This document shows, piece by piece, positions 10,601 through 17,779 of a stretch of DNA of 30,390 bases. Within the stretch, counting starts at the first letter, position 1. Every line of letters begins with the position of its first letter. Below the pieces are notes generated by a model. That model saw only the letters and a program-made list of their open reading frames with translations, was not told the origin of the DNA and made no database searches. A program made the translations under genes and the position numbers. Source of the stretch: Chara braunii (taxonomy: Eukaryota; Streptophyta; Charophyceae; Charales; Characeae); assembly GCA_003427395.1 (NCBI GenBank), contig BFEA01000230.1:1653105-1683494 (forward strand), in the 5' to 3' direction.

Positions 10601-11961
10601 NACCAGGGAGGAGATCCTGGCTCAACATATCTTCGATAATGTGCATATCTNCAATGATTCTGGTGTCCCGTGGTCTGCAGGGGACGCCACGGGACAGTTT
10701 GGCAAAAGCTGGATCCAAAGGGGAGTTTTGAGAATAACAGACCTATGAAACCCAGATCTCTCACAGTGGAGAGCTNCAGNTGAANTGAAAACAAAGCTAC
10801 ACCACCTGAGAGCGGTAGAAGAGAGGCTGGAACAAATCTTAACCAGTATTCCACACGCTTGGAAGGTGACCCTGCTGGACCCCCAACCANCNTATGAANG
10901 NCACTGGNTGGTCNAGGGGGGTTCAACANTTCCCAAGGAGGTGTGGAGAGTCCAGGCGATTCTGGACCAAGATCAGGCTGCGGTCACATCCTTCTCCATT
11001 GAGCCAGAAGAACAAGGTGTGGGCTACAGGCTAAAGGAAATTGAGGAGCAGGTGGTCTCCCTGCAACAGGTCGTATCAATAGTAGTCTGCTCCAAGAAGA
11101 ATACCAGGGACGAAGTTCAGCACCATTGCCCTCTCGGCGTGGGACCTGCGAATAGGCTCAAGGCTATTCCATCCCATTGGGGCTGGAAACTGTTGGAGCC
11201 TACAAGAGTTGTCAGCCTAATTGAATATACCCCCACAATCGGGTATCAGGCCCAAAGCAAGTCCTGGTCCCTCCCGCTAGGAGTCAGGAATCGCTGGCAG
11301 ATGGAGAATAACGACAGGTCGCAGCAGAAAGGTAATGTCTCCTCCACAGCATTGAGGGGACTGTGGCGTAACCTCAGACGTATACCATCTGCAAAGATGA
11401 GTAGTCTGGCGTGGCTCCAGTCCCATCGGATAGTTCCCACGGCAAACTGGCTTGCATCAAACAGAATGTCAATTGACACGTAGTGCTGCAGGTGTTAAAA
11501 AAAACAAGGAAACAGCTACACATCTTTGGTGGGGCTGCATCGAGTCCAAGAGAATTTGGGTCTGGTGGGGCAGACTCTGGAGAGAAAAGGTGGAGGATCA
11601 GGTGCAGTGGGAGGAGAGCTTCGTGGTGGAAGGCATACTGCACAACGCCAAAGAAGTCGGCCCAGGATGGGCTTACGTGGCCATGGCCTGCAGAGCNGCT
11701 ATTATGCAGGTCATATGGAAACTCAGGAATGACAGACTTTTCAGGGCTAAATTCAACTCTGACATCAGTATCAAGAACCTGGTGCTGGAGGGGGTTCGCT
11801 CCCTGGTATGGTCGGATTGGAGACGTGCTAGGAGAGCCCTCAACGGAAGAACCGCCAGGGATCACTTCTTTCGAACTTGGGGGCAGAGAGTTAGATTTCT
11901 GAAGTTAAGGCCCAAGGGCATAATGTTGGAACCATGGTTGATGGGGCCCAGGCCTCCATGA
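7689..11961 (+). pseudogene. LINE ORF2: APE-type endonuclease, reverse transcriptase, zf-RVT-like motif (broken)
   Basis: ORF2 nicks target DNA and reverse-transcribes the LINE RNA from the nick (target-primed reverse transcription). Endonuclease, residues ~5-235: SWNVRG, QETK (Glu codon 7812), GGDWN (Asp 8118) and SDHRP (His 8391). Reverse transcriptase, about 9090-9960: GSDGLP, NWRPISLL, AGFVQGR, DLEKAYD (Asp 9522, motif A), LRQGCPLAP (motif B) and MADD (Asp 9831 and 9834, motif C; F/YADD is the usual form). Thumb/connection follows (RFFGV, TRYLWKG). A C-terminal zf-RVT-like motif spans CCRC (codons 11484-11495) to HLWWGC (11521-11538). The frame is constant from 7689 to about 11495 but has TAG 8733, TGA 9930, TGA 10746 and TAG 11481. 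A frame change in an A8 run (11497-11504) restores the C-terminus up to the TGA at 11959. At 9930 the family normally has Trp (NWPKS), so TGG became TGA. About 1,420 codons in total, the usual size. No RNase H domain was recognised. Confidence 0.92.
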
Positions 11962-12308
11962 GCTGTCCTGGAAGGAGCGCACAGGTTACTCCACTGGACT
12001 ACGCTTGGACTAAGGTATCCACCATTATGCCCTGATCTGATCAGCCTACAACTCTTATGATGTCTCTTAATGGATAACATGGGTCTGGGGGTAGTTGAAC
12101 TGCCCAGGCAATAGACTGTTGTTGAGATCTCAGCTCGTAGGGGCTGTTTTTTTCTGTGGTTCAAGAGCGTTTTCAGCTCATCTCCTGAATTAGTAGACAT
12201 AAGGGAGTGGCACAGCTAGTTTTTAAGGCTAGTCGAACATTCTATTCAGGCGCCCTAGGGTGAAGAGGTCTAATGACTGGTTGTGTTGGAGGTTTGTTCC
12301 AGTTTCAT
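11962..12308 (+). other. Presumed LINE 3' UTR, no gene
   Basis: Non-coding sequence after ORF2, with no poly(A) or simple-repeat tail to mark a 3' end. The hairpin module at 12309-12370 follows, so either the LINE RNA ends in that module or a separate repeat lies there. Confidence 0.45.
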
Positions 12309-12370
12309 GGGACGCTGGACCCTGTTTTCAGCAGGTGCAGCTCCCCACCAATAGAATGGAGCAATTGTGA
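12309..12370 (+). repeat. GCTGGA-type hairpin module, copy 1
   Basis: The sequence matches the dispersed module with a GCTGGA...TTCAGC hairpin (12314-12332, seven-base loop, one G.T pair), then CAGGTGCAGCTCCCCACC and AATAGAATGGAGC. Related copies lie at 14838-14900 (plus) and in 17712-17779, 20190-20246, 20440-20506 and 25268-25345 (minus). The position, 350 bp after LINE ORF2, may be meaningful. Confidence 0.7.
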
Positions 12371-12477
12371 ATCACCATGGACCTTTGTGGAGTTTATCCT
12401 GATTTCCCAGACAGGCAGGTGACAGGCTTTCCAGGGTGGACATCTGGGCCAGACACCCACGGCTCCCATGTCTTGCT

Positions 12478-12530
12478 CCCTGGAATACAGGGCTCCATTA
12501 TTATAGCTGTATTTATTATAGCTGTATTAC
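12478..12530 (+). repeat. Diverged single arm of the TA-flanked MITE
   Basis: CCCTGGAATACAG...CATTATTATAGCTGTAT resembles the left arm of the MITE at 12590-12693. The TTATTATAGCTGTA segment is duplicated in tandem and no right arm follows. Possibly a broken copy adjoining an intact one. Confidence 0.4.
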
Positions 12531-12589
12531 GACGGACGGTTCGGTTTGTGTCCGTTAAAGATCATGGGGGAGAGGTAACGCCGCGCCTA

Positions 12590-12693
12590 CCTTCTTCCCC
12601 GGAATACAACGTACGGTCATTATAGCTGTATGTAGACTGAAAGATGCCTCAAATACAGATATAATGACCGTATGTTGTATTCGGGGAAGAAGG
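12590..12693 (-). mobile_element. Palindromic MITE with TA target duplication, copy 1
   Basis: A 104-bp near-perfect foldback. The arms begin CCTTCTTCCCC and end GGGGAAGAAGG, and the element is flanked by TA on both sides (12588-12589 and 12694-12695). Arms of ~43 bp (containing GAATACAACrTACGGTCATTAT) surround a ~20-base loop. The loop orientation (GCATCTTTCAGTCTA on the minus strand) is opposite to copies 2 and 3. The TA duplication points to Tc1/mariner-type (Stowaway-like) mobilisation; no transposase is present here. Confidence 0.8.
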
Positions 12694-13710
12694 TAGTTTG
12701 TCAGAGAAGTCGACCTCTCAGAAAAGCACAAAGCCCTCGCTCAGAAAGGCAGAAAGCTGTCTGTCAGATACTCAGCAAGTCCTGTGATAGGGTCTCACCT
12801 CGCCACACCACTCGCGAAAAGGGAAAAAGACAAAAAAATGTGGCAGGTGCATCTGGCCATGTTCTAGCTGGACGTTCATTCTCATTTTGCACATTTCGAG
12901 AGTAGTGTGGCAATGCCCTTAGAAAGGAAAGGAAGCACTCACTGCTCTGTCTATATGTTGGCCGCTGGAGTGTGGCAGTTGGTTCGTGGCTGAATCACAA
13001 GTCCTCTTTCTGTGCTGGATGTCTACTGAGCAAAGCACTATTTATTCTTTCTTTTCTTTTCTTTTCTTTTTCTTTTTCTTTTCCTTTTTTTTTTTCAAGT
13101 CCATGGTGCTGTAGAGACCAGTCACTGAGTACACAGTGATCACCTGGAGCAGTAGGCCGTGGGTGTCCTGGAATATGTGACCACCTCCCATCCCATCCTC
13201 GCGTCAATACTCCTAGCGCACCCCCTATCCCACTATCCTACCTCAGTGTGACCAGCACTCAGGACCATTACCCTGCCAGTGGGCAGGTAACTTGAGTCTT
13301 GGACTGAACAGCAGTGATAGGCACCAGGGCTGATAGGTTGCCCTGCCCAGCCCAGCCCTGGTGGAAGCGGAAGCGGACGATCCCAGAGCTTGTCGAACGG
13401 GAACTTCAGAAGCCAGGCCCAGACAATCTACTACAGGGCCCACGAGACTCTGGGCCCTAGGTTTCAGACAGGGTAGCACCCAATGAAGCAGTCTTACCGT
13501 CCTTCCCCTAGCTTACCCAAGGCCAGGCGGAACTCCGACTGGCCTGAGCAACTTGTACCCCTACCCTTACCCCAGGGTCTAAGCCTTATATATAGCCTCC
13601 AGACATTTCTACCCGAATATCAGTAGGAACTCCGGTGGCCCATACCTGTCCCTACCGTAGATACTAGACCCCACCCAGTGACTAGACTCCCCCAGTCTGA
13701 TAGTTGTGTA
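12694..13710. other. Intergenic stretch without a recognisable gene
   Basis: A TTTTC-rich pyrimidine tract lies at about 13045-13096. No open frame here looks like a protein. The part from 13290 to 13700 is GC-rich and non-repetitive. Confidence 0.5.
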
Positions 13711-13915
13711 GTTCGCAATGTATGTGTATGCCCGAAGGCTGTGTATGCTTCGCGTATCTATGTATGAAGATGTACAGACAGCACTATGTGTGGAAACTTT
13801 GTGTATGTAGCCCTTAGGCCATGTATAGTTCGCAAGCTATGTATATGCCCGAAGGCTATGTGTACTCTGTGAATCAATGTATTGAGATCTATAGGCAGCA
13901 TCATGTGTGTATATC
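13711..13915 (+). repeat. Two tandem copies of a ~117-bp unit
   Basis: Copies start at 13711 and 13828 with GTTCGCAA, followed by ATGCCCGAAGGCT and later GACAGCACTATGTGTG / GGCAGCATCATGTGTG. They are diverged but collinear. The unit is rich in TATGTGTAT-like motifs. Confidence 0.65.
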
Positions 13916-13957
13916 GAAGAGAGAACGGGGTAAGCTGGACAAGGACCCCCCCCAAGG

Positions 13958-14032
13958 TCCGAACCAAGCTCGAACCCGCGACCTTGAAACATGTAATCGT
14001 ATGACTCTACCATGCGAACGACTAGCGGAAAT
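13958..14032 (-). repeat. tRNA-like sequence (tRNA-derived SINE head or tRNA relic)
   Basis: On the minus strand GCATGGTAGAGTC resembles a tRNA D-arm and box A, and GCGGGTTCGAGC, about 35 bases further, resembles box B. The T-stem and acceptor stem pair poorly, so a functional tRNA is unlikely. It differs from the SINE family at 15288 and 29961. Confidence 0.4.
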
Positions 14033-14170
14033 GGCACGAACGTGTGATATGCCAGACTGGGCAGATCAACAGAACACCCAAGACGTTTCCTTCAATATAT
14101 TCTTCCAAAATTTTGCACACCTTTTTCTGAATTGTAGCCTATCTCGTGGCGTTCTTCATCGAATAGGCTA

Positions 14171-14275
14171 CAGTCTTCCCCCGAATACAACGTATGGTCA
14201 TTATGGCTGAATTTGGAGTATCTTTCCGTCTAAATTCAGCTATAATGACCGTACGTTGTATTCAGGGGAAGACTG
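14171..14275 (+). mobile_element. Palindromic MITE, copy 2
   Basis: A 105-bp foldback (CAGTCTTCCCC ... GGGGAAGACTG) whose arms contain GAATACAACGTAyGGTCATTATrGCTGAATTT. TA precedes it (14169-14170); CA follows, perhaps a mutated TA. The loop reads GTATCTTTCCGTCTAAAT. Same family as 12590-12693 and 30093-30211. Confidence 0.8.
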
Positions 14276-14317
14276 CAGTAATTGATCATGATCCTATTTT
14301 CAGACAAAACCGGGTAA

Positions 14318-14774
14318 GGGGCTCGTTCGACACTCCTCGGGCGCGTAAAGTCCCCGAGGAATTGTTCGTTCCACCTATCCTCGGGGATGCAGTCGGAAAA
14401 AAAAAGTGAAAACACTCCGAACGAAATTCCTTGGGCTCCGAGGATTCCCCAGCCATTTCTTCCTTTTGCCCAAGGGACCTCAAGAGGTNCCTTGGGCAAA
14501 AGGAATCCGCATTTCACGGAGAGGAGCGGGCACATGGGTAGAGAGACGTTACAACCGAGAATCTGGATTGTGGCGGCACCCTATTGGCTGAAGGCCTCAA
14601 GCACATTTGATTTTTTCTTTTCTTTTCTTTTTTCGTTTCTGACATCGCTCGAAGGAAATGTCCTCGGGCGACGTCCCCGAGGACAGGTGGAACGATGGCG
14701 GGAATTTCCTTGAAAACCCCCGAGGAAACTTCCTTCGGCCCTGAGGATGCCCCAAGGAGTGTCAAACGAGCCCC
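14318..14774. mobile_element. Harbinger/Tourist-like foldback element with TAA target duplication
   Basis: The terminal inverted repeats are GGGGCTCGTTCGACACTCCT at the left (14318-14337) and its complement with two changes (C/T at the tenth base, C/T further in) at the right end (14774). TAA flanks both sides (14315-14317 and 14775-14777), the three-base duplication typical of PIF/Harbinger elements, whose ends also tend to start with GGGSC. Similarity of the arms continues inwards in blocks (GTTCCACCTrTCCTCGGGGAyG). No transposase frame, so non-autonomous. A perfect palindrome with 22-bp arms lies near the centre (14460-14505). Confidence 0.75.
14460..14505. repeat. 22-bp-arm perfect palindrome inside the foldback element
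   Basis: The arms 14460-14481 and 14484-14505 are complementary throughout (TTCCTTTTGCCCAAGGG...), separated by AA, with one ambiguous base at 14489. This makes a second-order hairpin inside the larger inverted repeat. Confidence 0.8.
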
Positions 14775-14837
14775 TAAGAGTCCCAGTATCTCAAAGTTTT
14801 TCTGTATATGTTCTCAAACATGTTTCATGTTTCAAAT

Positions 14838-14900
14838 GGGGCGCTGGGCCCGGTTCCCAGCACGTGCGGCTCCCCACGAATAGATTGGCGCATTGTTCGC
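14838..14900 (+). repeat. GCTGGA-type hairpin module, copy 2
   Basis: The hairpin is GCTGGG/CCCAGC (14843-14861) with loop CCCGGTT. Relative to the other copies the closing A-T pair is replaced by G-C on both sides, a compensatory change. CACGTGCGGCTCCCCACGAA and a GCGCATTGTTCGC end lead directly into the A-rich tail. Confidence 0.7.
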
Positions 14901-14942
14901 AAAAAAAACCCAAAAAAAAAAAAAAAGCAGAACACCCAAGAC

Positions 14943-15107
14943 CAACACCCCCAAGCAACCCATGTGAAACCCAGAACCAACAAACAATACCAGGAACAAT
15001 CCTTGGGTGGTGCGCAGGCAGTGTCTGTAATAGTACCATGTGTCAGCCCAAGGGAGTGTATGTCCAGCTGTGCGTCAATCTAACGCCCTGCCGGTGTCCA
15101 TGTGCAA
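14943..15107. other. Short spacer, no gene
   Basis: CA-rich sequence following the right target-site duplication; nothing recognisable. Confidence 0.5.
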
Positions 15108-15183
15108 GGTTGCAATTGAGTTTTGAATCCGCAACCTCATACCACAATGCGCATTTCCAGCGAGCGCTAACCACTCAGCCACG

Positions 15184-15225
<42 letters not shown>

Positions 15226-15233
15226 TCAGCCAC
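15108..15233 (-). repeat. tRNA(Ser/Leu)-like SINE head interrupted by a poly(T) tract
   Basis: On the minus strand GTGGCTGAGTGGTTAGCGC (ending near 15164) is a near-consensus class II tRNA D-arm and box A, and GCGGATTCAAAACTC (about 15120) is a degenerate box B. The poly(T) tract 15186-15218 is flanked by an exact 15-base duplication, TAACCACTCAGCCAC (15168-15182 and 15219-15233), which lies in the box A region. I read this as a tRNA-derived SINE or tRNA pseudogene hit by a tail-only insertion. Confidence 0.55.
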
Positions 15234-15287
15234 ATCAATATAATCAAGAACAAGAACAAGAACAAGAAGAAAGGGAAAAATACCAAC

Positions 15288-15432
15288 TGGCCTATCTCAG
15301 TTGGTACACCCCTGAACTGTTGAAACACAGACCTGAGTTCGAATCTCCGCCCTATGTAGATGAGTAAAATGGTACAATTCTGAATGACTTGGGGCTGGTT
15401 TGTTCGATTAAAAAAAAAAAAAAAAAAAAAAA
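15288..15432 (+). mobile_element. tRNA-derived SINE, copy a
   Basis: Box A-like TATCTCAGTTGGTA at 15293-15306 and box B-like GAGTTCGAATCTC at 15335-15347 are correctly spaced for an internal RNA polymerase III promoter. A ~60-base unrelated body follows (AGATGAGTAAAA, CTGAATGACTTGGGGCTGG) and then poly(A). Copies at 16096 (b), 23682 (c) and 29961 (d) share the head and parts of the body. Target duplications are unclear because of flanking A-rich sequence. Confidence 0.75.
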
Positions 15433-15620
15433 GGGGGGAGAAATTTTTTAAAAAAGGGGAAAAAGGGGAAAAAAAAAAGAAACAGCAAAAAAAAAGCGGA
15501 ATACTGTGACAACTTGAAAGTTGTTCTGCTTTCAAAAAAATGCGAAGACAGGAAAAACAAAAGTTCCAAAATCAGGAAAAAAAATCTATGAACATTAATG
15601 TTCTCCGAGCGAAACAACTG

Positions 15621-15663
<43 letters not shown>

Positions 15664-16095
15664 GAGCTCTTGCCAGTCATGCGGCTGTAGTTGTGTTTGT
15701 GACTGCCAACTTTACGGAGTTTTTTTTTTTTTTTGTTTTTTTTTTTTTTTGAGGGCAATAAAAGTGCATCGATTGGACAGATGTGCTGGTGGGCTGTGTG
15801 TGCTCAGCGATCCAAATTGTATGGAATGTAGGCGAAGCTCTGTGCTGCATAATTTAATTAATAATTAGCATTATATCATTTTCAATTTTTCATTCGACGG
15901 TTCCTATTCCCCTTAATCACTGTTTCTTTCCATGAATCCCATCTAGAAAAAAAAAAAAGAAAAAAAAGACTTCTCTCATTCCTTTCCAGTAGTGTTTGTC
16001 ATCTTGTTGTCCTCTTCTTGCTGTTCTTTTTTTTCTTGCTGTTCTGATAGTGCCATCTTGTCCTTTTTTGAAGTTTTTCCTTATTCAAAAGAAAA
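15433..16095. other. Homopolymer-rich stretch without a gene
   Basis: Long A and T runs (T at 15622-15660 and 15719-15750; A-rich at 15433-15500 and 15946-15968) are separated by short unique sequence. Open frames of poly-Lys or poly-Phe type are artefacts of these runs. Confidence 0.6.
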
Positions 16096-16202
16096 CAAAG
16101 CCGTTGGTATCCGAGGTAATTCAGTTCATTCACCCATATAGATTTGAGCTCAGGTCTGTATTTTCAACAGTGCATGGGTGTACCAACTGAGATAGGCTAA
16201 TC
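16096..16202 (-). mobile_element. tRNA-derived SINE, copy b
   Basis: The minus strand reads GCCTATCTCAGTTGGTACAC (complement of 16179-16198), then ACTGTTGAAAATACAGACCTGAGCTCAAATC (box B region 16141-16151) and a GAATGAACTGAATTACCTCGG body end, all collinear with the other copies. It abuts the N gap. Confidence 0.7.
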
Positions 16203-16210
16203 AAAAAAAA

Positions 16211-16825
16211 NNNNNNNNNNNNNNNNNNNNNNNNNNNNNNNNNNNNNNNNNNNNNNNNNNNNNNNNNNNNNNNNNNNNNNNNNNNNNNNNNNNNNNNNNN
16301 NNNNNNNNNNNNNNNNNNNNNNNNNNNNNNNNNNNNNNNNNNNNNNNNNNNNNNNNNNNNNNNNNNNNNNNNNNNNNNNNNNNNNNNNNNNNNNNNNNNN
16401 NNNNNNNNNNNNNNNNNNNNNNNNNNNNNNNNNNNNNNNNNNNNNNNNNNNNNNNNNNNNNNNNNNNNNNNNNNNNNNNNNNNNNNNNNNNNNNNNNNNN
16501 NNNNNNNNNNNNNNNNNNNNNNNNNNNNNNNNNNNNNNNNNNNNNNNNNNNNNNNNNNNNNNNNNNNNNNNNNNNNNNNNNNNNNNNNNNNNNNNNNNNN
16601 NNNNNNNNNNNNNNNNNNNNNNNNNNNNNNNNNNNNNNNNNNNNNNNNNNNNNNNNNNNNNNNNNNNNNNNNNNNNNNNNNNNNNNNNNNNNNNNNNNNN
16701 NNNNNNNNNNNNNNNNNNNNNNNNNNNNNNNNNNNNNNNNNNNNNNNNNNNNNNNNNNNNNNNNNNNNNNNNNNNNNNNNNNNNNNNNNNNNNNNNNNNN
16801 NNNNNNNNNNNNNNNNNNNNNNNNN
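16211..16825. other. Assembly gap (615 N)
   Basis: A run of unknown bases between an A8 run and a second A run (16827-16859). Translations crossing it have no meaning. Confidence 0.99.
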
Positions 16826-16860
<35 letters not shown>

Positions 16861-17230
16861 AGAGGACAACCACGCATGGTTAGCCTACCAAAATAGGCGC
16901 AGGCCGCACCACCAGTGATATGTCTACGCTTGGTAAGCATGAACTTAGTCGTGAAAATGGTCAGGTTCAAGCTTTCATAGCCTGAGAATAGCCCCAGTGG
17001 GCTCTGCCGCTCACTCGCTTGCTTGATGGCCACTCAGCTGCAGCTGCAGCAGCAGCAGCCAGTGTAATGTCGACACGTGCGAGCAGGCCTCGCGGCCGAG
17101 TATTGCGAATGGACGTGTGTGCTGGCGACCAATGAGCGTGTTTTGCAGTCCACAAGAAGACAAAACCGCAAAGGAAACTGCTTCCCGGAAGTGGGCATTT
17201 AAAACAGAAAAGTGCCAATAGAGTACCCAC
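16826..17230. other. Intergenic stretch without a recognisable gene
   Basis: Poly(A) at 16827-16859 and a short CAG/CTG-rich patch (about 17036-17061) are the only notable parts. Confidence 0.5.
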
Positions 17231-17611
17231 ACAGTGACTGAATGGCACACACTTTGGGCATATCCGCGCACTGTGGACTGAATGTGAGCGCATTCGGGAT
17301 CAGATACATGCAGGGAAATGCTAGTTTAAGTATTGTATAGAAGCTATTTGCGGATGATGGACAAAGTGTCAAACCCCCAGCCCTGTTGTGTCCAGTATAG
17401 AAGGTGAATGAACCCTTTCATGTCAAGTATAGAATGTTGGGGATGATTACAAAAAAAAAAAAAAAAAAAAAAAGAACGTTGGGGGCCGCACCCTTTGCAA
17501 ACACAATGACTGAATGGTACGCACTTTGTACATATGCGCAAGCTGGACTGAATGTGAGTGTATTCAGGATCCGATACGTGCAGGAAAGCGCACGTGTAAG
17601 TATCGTCTAAA
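17231..17611 (+). repeat. Direct repeat of ~110 bp, two copies
   Basis: 17231-17341 and 17502-17611 align along their length (CA.TGACTGAATGG.ACGCACTTTG, GGACTGAATGTGAG, ATTC.GGATC.GATAC.TGCAGG). The spacer has a poly(A) run (17451-17473) and two TCmAGTATAGAA motifs. Function unknown. Confidence 0.7.
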
Positions 17612-17621
17612 ATGGTAAAAA

Positions 17622-17779
17622 CTTTTTTTGATTTTTTTTTGCTTTTTTTGTTTTGAAAAGACCGGCCTTCGCCTCGTAGGAGGGGTGATGAGAGCGGCCC
17701 CTGCTACTAGGCCCACGCTGGACGCTCCTGTCTATTGGTGGTGAACTTCACCTGCTGGAAACGGGGTCCAGCGTCCCTT
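17622..17779 (-). mobile_element. Constant-loop SINE-like element, copy A
   Basis: On the minus strand: GCTGGA...TCCAGC hairpin (complement of 17754-17772), CACCACCAATAGA, then stem CCTAGTAGCAGGGG (17698-17711), loop CCGCTCTCATCA (17686-17697), stem CCCCTCCTACGAGG (17672-17685; 12 of 14 pairs), GGTCTTTTCAAAAC and an A-rich tail (T-rich 17622-17654 on the plus strand). Same architecture as 20080-20261, 25537-25658 and 25761-25885. Target duplication not identified. Confidence 0.7.

Larger units (their letters stand above)
4610..11961 (+). mobile_element. L1-like non-LTR retrotransposon (LINE), decayed
   Basis: The element has ORF1-like coding with a CCHC zinc knuckle, an 8-base overlap, then ORF2 with an N-terminal APE-type endonuclease, a central reverse transcriptase and a C-terminal zf-RVT-like motif. 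This order is that of L1-type LINEs of green plants and algae. The limits given are those of the coding part; the 5' UTR, the 3' end and target-site duplications were not resolved, and no poly(A) tail follows ORF2. Seven in-frame stop codons and at least four frame changes make it non-autonomous as sequenced. Coding similarity is still easily read over more than 7 kb, so inactivation is probably not ancient. Confidence 0.9.
14085..14927 (+). mobile_element. Poly(A)-tailed retroinsertion with 15-bp target-site duplication, carrying two nested DNA elements
   Basis: The 15-mer CAGAACACCCAAGAC occurs exactly at 14070-14084 and 14928-14942. The 843 bp between end in an A-rich tail (from 14901), as expected for a LINE-mobilised insertion. 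Inside lie a TA-type MITE (14171-14275) and a Harbinger-like foldback element (14318-14774). Without them the insertion is about 280 bp, of SINE size, and ends in the GCTGGG/CCCAGC hairpin module (14838-14900) just before the tail. No protein is encoded. Whether the nested elements arrived after insertion or were carried along is undecided; later arrival is simpler. Confidence 0.75.

Noticed and set aside
4610-11483. Stop-codon reassignment in this organism (in-frame TAG and TGA)
   Set aside because: Both TAG and TGA interrupt the LINE, one clearly at a Trp position, alongside frame changes; ordinary decay explains this, and the mTERF exon shows no in-frame stop.
16130-17033. Long minus-strand frames across the N gap
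   Set aside because: Unknown bases cannot be translated; the flanks are homopolymers.
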